A stretch of 64,000 nt of DNA, from assembly GCF_032884065.1 (NCBI RefSeq), contig NC_088868.1:2351043-2415042 (forward strand), written 5' to 3'. This document shows positions 61,850 to 64,000 of this stretch, one piece after another. The translations under genes were made by a program, and so were the position numbers. Every line of letters starts with the position of its first letter. Position 1 is the first letter of the stretch. A model generated the notes under the pieces. The model did not search any database, had not been told where the DNA came from, and saw only the letters and a program-made list of their open reading frames with translations. Source of the stretch: Artemia franciscana. Its lineage: Eukaryota; Arthropoda; Branchiopoda; Anostraca; Artemiidae.

Positions 61850-62550
61850 CCTATATCGTCAGATGAATATAATCGTATTGGTCTCAATTTCAATCATAGT
61901 AAGAGTTAAAAGATTCTAGTTTTTAATCGCCGTTGCCAAGAACCCGTTGCTCTATCTCTTGATGTGCACGTCATACAAGACCAAGAACGTCTTACGTACC
62001 TTGGAGTCCCGATTAGAAAAAATCTCCGATCGACACGGGTCTTGCCTAAAGATTTTTTTTTTTGCGAATAAAACTAGGAAGGCATATGGCCTGTAGGTAG
62101 CGCTGAAGTTCAAGTTTAACCGTCGCATCCTTGCTACTTTATATAATGCTTTTGTAGTTACTCATTTGCTTGCGCTTGTCCCATTTTGGCCTCTTTTCTC
62201 GCAGACAGATGTCAGTAACATAAAGAAGTGTTTTTACAAATATGCAAAATATATGCTTGGATTGCGTCTATGGACCAGTAATGTAACTATGTCAATAAGT
62301 TACGGAGTAGCTAGTCCAGAGCGTACAGTATAAAAGCGAAATGAGCGTTATACAACACGTCCGGGCAGTAATAGCACTTTGCTAAGTGTTTTCCGATAGT
62401 TTTTTCATGTTATAAGTGCTGAGTTTGATTTCGTTTATAGATGTTTGTTAGTTTTTTTTTCTTTTCTTTTGTTTTTTCTCGTATTACTCCGTCAGTTTTG
62501 TATTTTTTTGCAATATGACGGGAAATAAACATATACATACATACATACTA
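61850..62550 (+). mobile_element. LINE remnant (plus) with (CATA)n tail
   Basis: Reading with several frame changes: LVFNRRCQEPVALSLDVHVI, ERLTYLGVPIRKNLRSTRVL, FKFNRRILATLYNAFVVTHL and FSQTDVSNIKKCFYKYAKYM. These are the late palm/thumb and C-terminal segments of a non-LTR reverse transcriptase. The 3' UTR ends AAATAAACATATACATACAT. Multiple stops and frameshifts; the catalytic centre is missing. Confidence 0.75.
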
Positions 62551-63340
62551 CGGCACAAAGCCACCTGAAGCCAACCCAGCTGAGCACACTCCTCATCCAT
62601 TCCAATCTTTTCGAAGCTCCGTTCAATACACCTTTCCAAGAAGTCACAATTTCCCTTAAAATCTCTCTTATGGCCATTTATCGCCCCGTTCAGAGATGAT
62701 TTAATTTATATTTGGCCCTAGATGGTTGGCCGAAAAGGACGATCTTTGGAAATCTGTCATCCTTCATCCGCAAAACGTTTCCTAGGCATCTCACTGTTAC
62801 TCTCATTATTGACCTAGATGGTGGGATAGGACCACATTCTTCCTACAGCTTACTGCTTGAAATACGGTCAGTCAGAAGGGTACACATAAGAATCCACAGA
62901 TAATTTCTCTGGAAAACAACTAACAAATCCTCCTCCTTCTTTAGAAGCGCCCATGCTTCAAAACCATATTTGACCACTGTCACCACTGTACCACAGTTTG
63001 AAATACGGTCAGTCAGCCGGGTACCCAGAACAATCCGAGGGCAATTTCTCTGGAAAACATCTAGCAAATATTCATCCATTTTTCGGAGCACCCATGTTTC
63101 AGAGCCATATTTAATTACTGTCATTACTGTACCTTTTAATGTTCTAATCTTAGTTAGCAGACTTATCTTCATATTCTTCCAAACATTTTTCAAATGTGAA
63201 GAAACACCCTGGGCCTTGGCTACTCTACTTTTCACATCTTCGCTGCACCCACCATCTCCACTACCAATACTATTCAGGTAAATGAAGCTATCTCTTTGGT
63301 CAATCTTATCGTTACCATAAATCAAGTCTTCATTTTCATT
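62549..63340 (-). mobile_element. LINE family B remnant with reverse transcriptase C-terminus
   Basis: From about 63325 on minus: DQRDSFIYLNSIGSGDGGCS, EDVKSRVAKAQGVSSHLKNV, WKNMKISLLTKIRTLKGTVM and TVIKYGSETWVLRKMDEYLL. 'YLGS...EDVKSRIAKA' and 'KYGSETW' are the usual C-terminal blocks of RTE/BovB-like and related LINEs. The segment from the 'YGSETW' block to 'TDRIS' occurs twice in tandem. The 3' tail at 62549 meets the (CATA)n tail of the plus-strand LINE, so two LINEs lie tail to tail. Confidence 0.8.
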
Positions 63341-64000
63341 TAATCCCAGTCAAGGCTGTATCCACGGGGGCTTCACTGGGTTTGAGCCTCTCCCCAAATT
63401 TTTTTTCCGATTCATAAAACGTAACAAAATGCACATAAACAAATTGTTGGTACGTTTTTGATTAGTGTTTACCCCCCCCCCCCACCCTTCCCCTGGACAA
63501 TCCGTTATGCGTGGGCCACTATACGTATAACAAATCGTATCACAGAGAACAAATGATTTATCAGGGGTTTATAACCTTCCCTCAGCCCCTTAGCAAGTGA
63601 AGACTGAAAAATACACATGAAACAATCAGATCACTAACTATCTTCATCCATTTTATAACTACTTTCCACCCAATCAGCAGATATGGCATACGGGTTGTGC
63701 GGGAATACATTGTCGCAATCAAATTACCAGGGAAAGCTGATACGCCTCATAAACGATAAACGATTTTATTATCAAATGCCTTACACCTTCATGCCTATCG
63801 GCGGCAGTTCTTATCGTAATAAATTATAAGGCAATTAACATACATAAATCACAGCCATAGCCATCGTCATATAAATTTGTGCTTTGATTCGAAATATAAC
63901 AGAGTCAAACCAAAACCTAAGACATTGAAATATCCAACTATCTGTAGAAAAAAAATCAATCAGTTCAAATATCTGGAATATCCAATTGACATATTCAGTA
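63341..64000. other. non-coding stretch, nothing recognised
   Basis: It has a C run near 63471-63483. No ORF, repeat or transposon end was found. Confidence 0.5.

Noticed and set aside
62970..63281. 103-codon plus-strand frame
   Set aside because: It is antisense to a clear LINE reverse transcriptase C-terminus on minus.

Overview
The window is eukaryotic nuclear DNA from an invertebrate animal. It is AT-rich and intron-rich, and most of it is transposon and satellite sequence. Helitrons, a pogo-like transposon, several LINE families and tRNA-derived SINEs, together with a recognisable Additional sex combs (Asx) gene, fit an arthropod. Some dispersed repeats look to me like those of a brine shrimp (Artemia), but that is an impression and not a proof.

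Host gene. On the minus strand, five exons of an Asx/ASXL homologue lie between about 53.0 and 34.4 kb. All have AG acceptors. The four internal ones have GT donors and are a whole number of codons long (phase 0). The last exon ends in a C4HC3 PHD finger followed by TAG. The 5' exons (HARE-HTH and DEUBAD domains) are not seen and should lie to the right. The introns hold a roughly 3.6-kb 89-bp satellite, many smaller tandem arrays, LINE 3' tails and a full-length SINE with an 11-bp target duplication. Just downstream of the stop codon, several degenerate tandem units resemble the end of the PHD-coding exon.

Left part (1-24.3 kb). This begins with simple repeats, a three-copy tandem repeat, a pair of related MITEs, a CR1-like LINE remnant and a 29-bp array. 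A large Helitron province follows (6.1-24.2 kb). On the plus strand (6.1-13.2 kb) non-autonomous Helitrons are interrupted by a 3.27-kb pogo-like transposon with 25-bp inverted ends and a broken transposase. On the minus strand (14.3-24.2 kb) Helitron derivatives are stacked head to tail. They share a GC-rich palindromic 3' end containing CTAG, a 5' end of the type TC-TATATATA-AAATAAGTTG, TGACGTCA clusters, GTGTCCCGGTCGTC-type minisatellites, tRNA-like segments and pieces of Rep-helicase genes. One carries a 1.98-kb insertion that resembles a Helentron-derived (HINE/DINE-1-like) element.

Middle (24.3-34.4 kb). No gene is seen. It holds a second copy of a roughly 1-kb dispersed repeat also present at 1.1-2.2 kb, a short direct repeat pair and a 154-bp tandem array.

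Right part (53.1-64 kb). A 165-bp tandem repeat that stays open in one frame is followed by a nearly full-length Helitron (54.9-59.3 kb). Its Rep and Pif1-type helicase are recognisable but broken by stops, frameshifts and an internal deletion. A second Helitron abuts its 3' end directly. Beyond are three LINE remnants and one possible plus-strand exon of an unknown gene.

Nothing here is an intact autonomous mobile element. The main interest lies in the Asx PHD duplication, the tandem composite Helitrons and the conserved small Helitron ORF.
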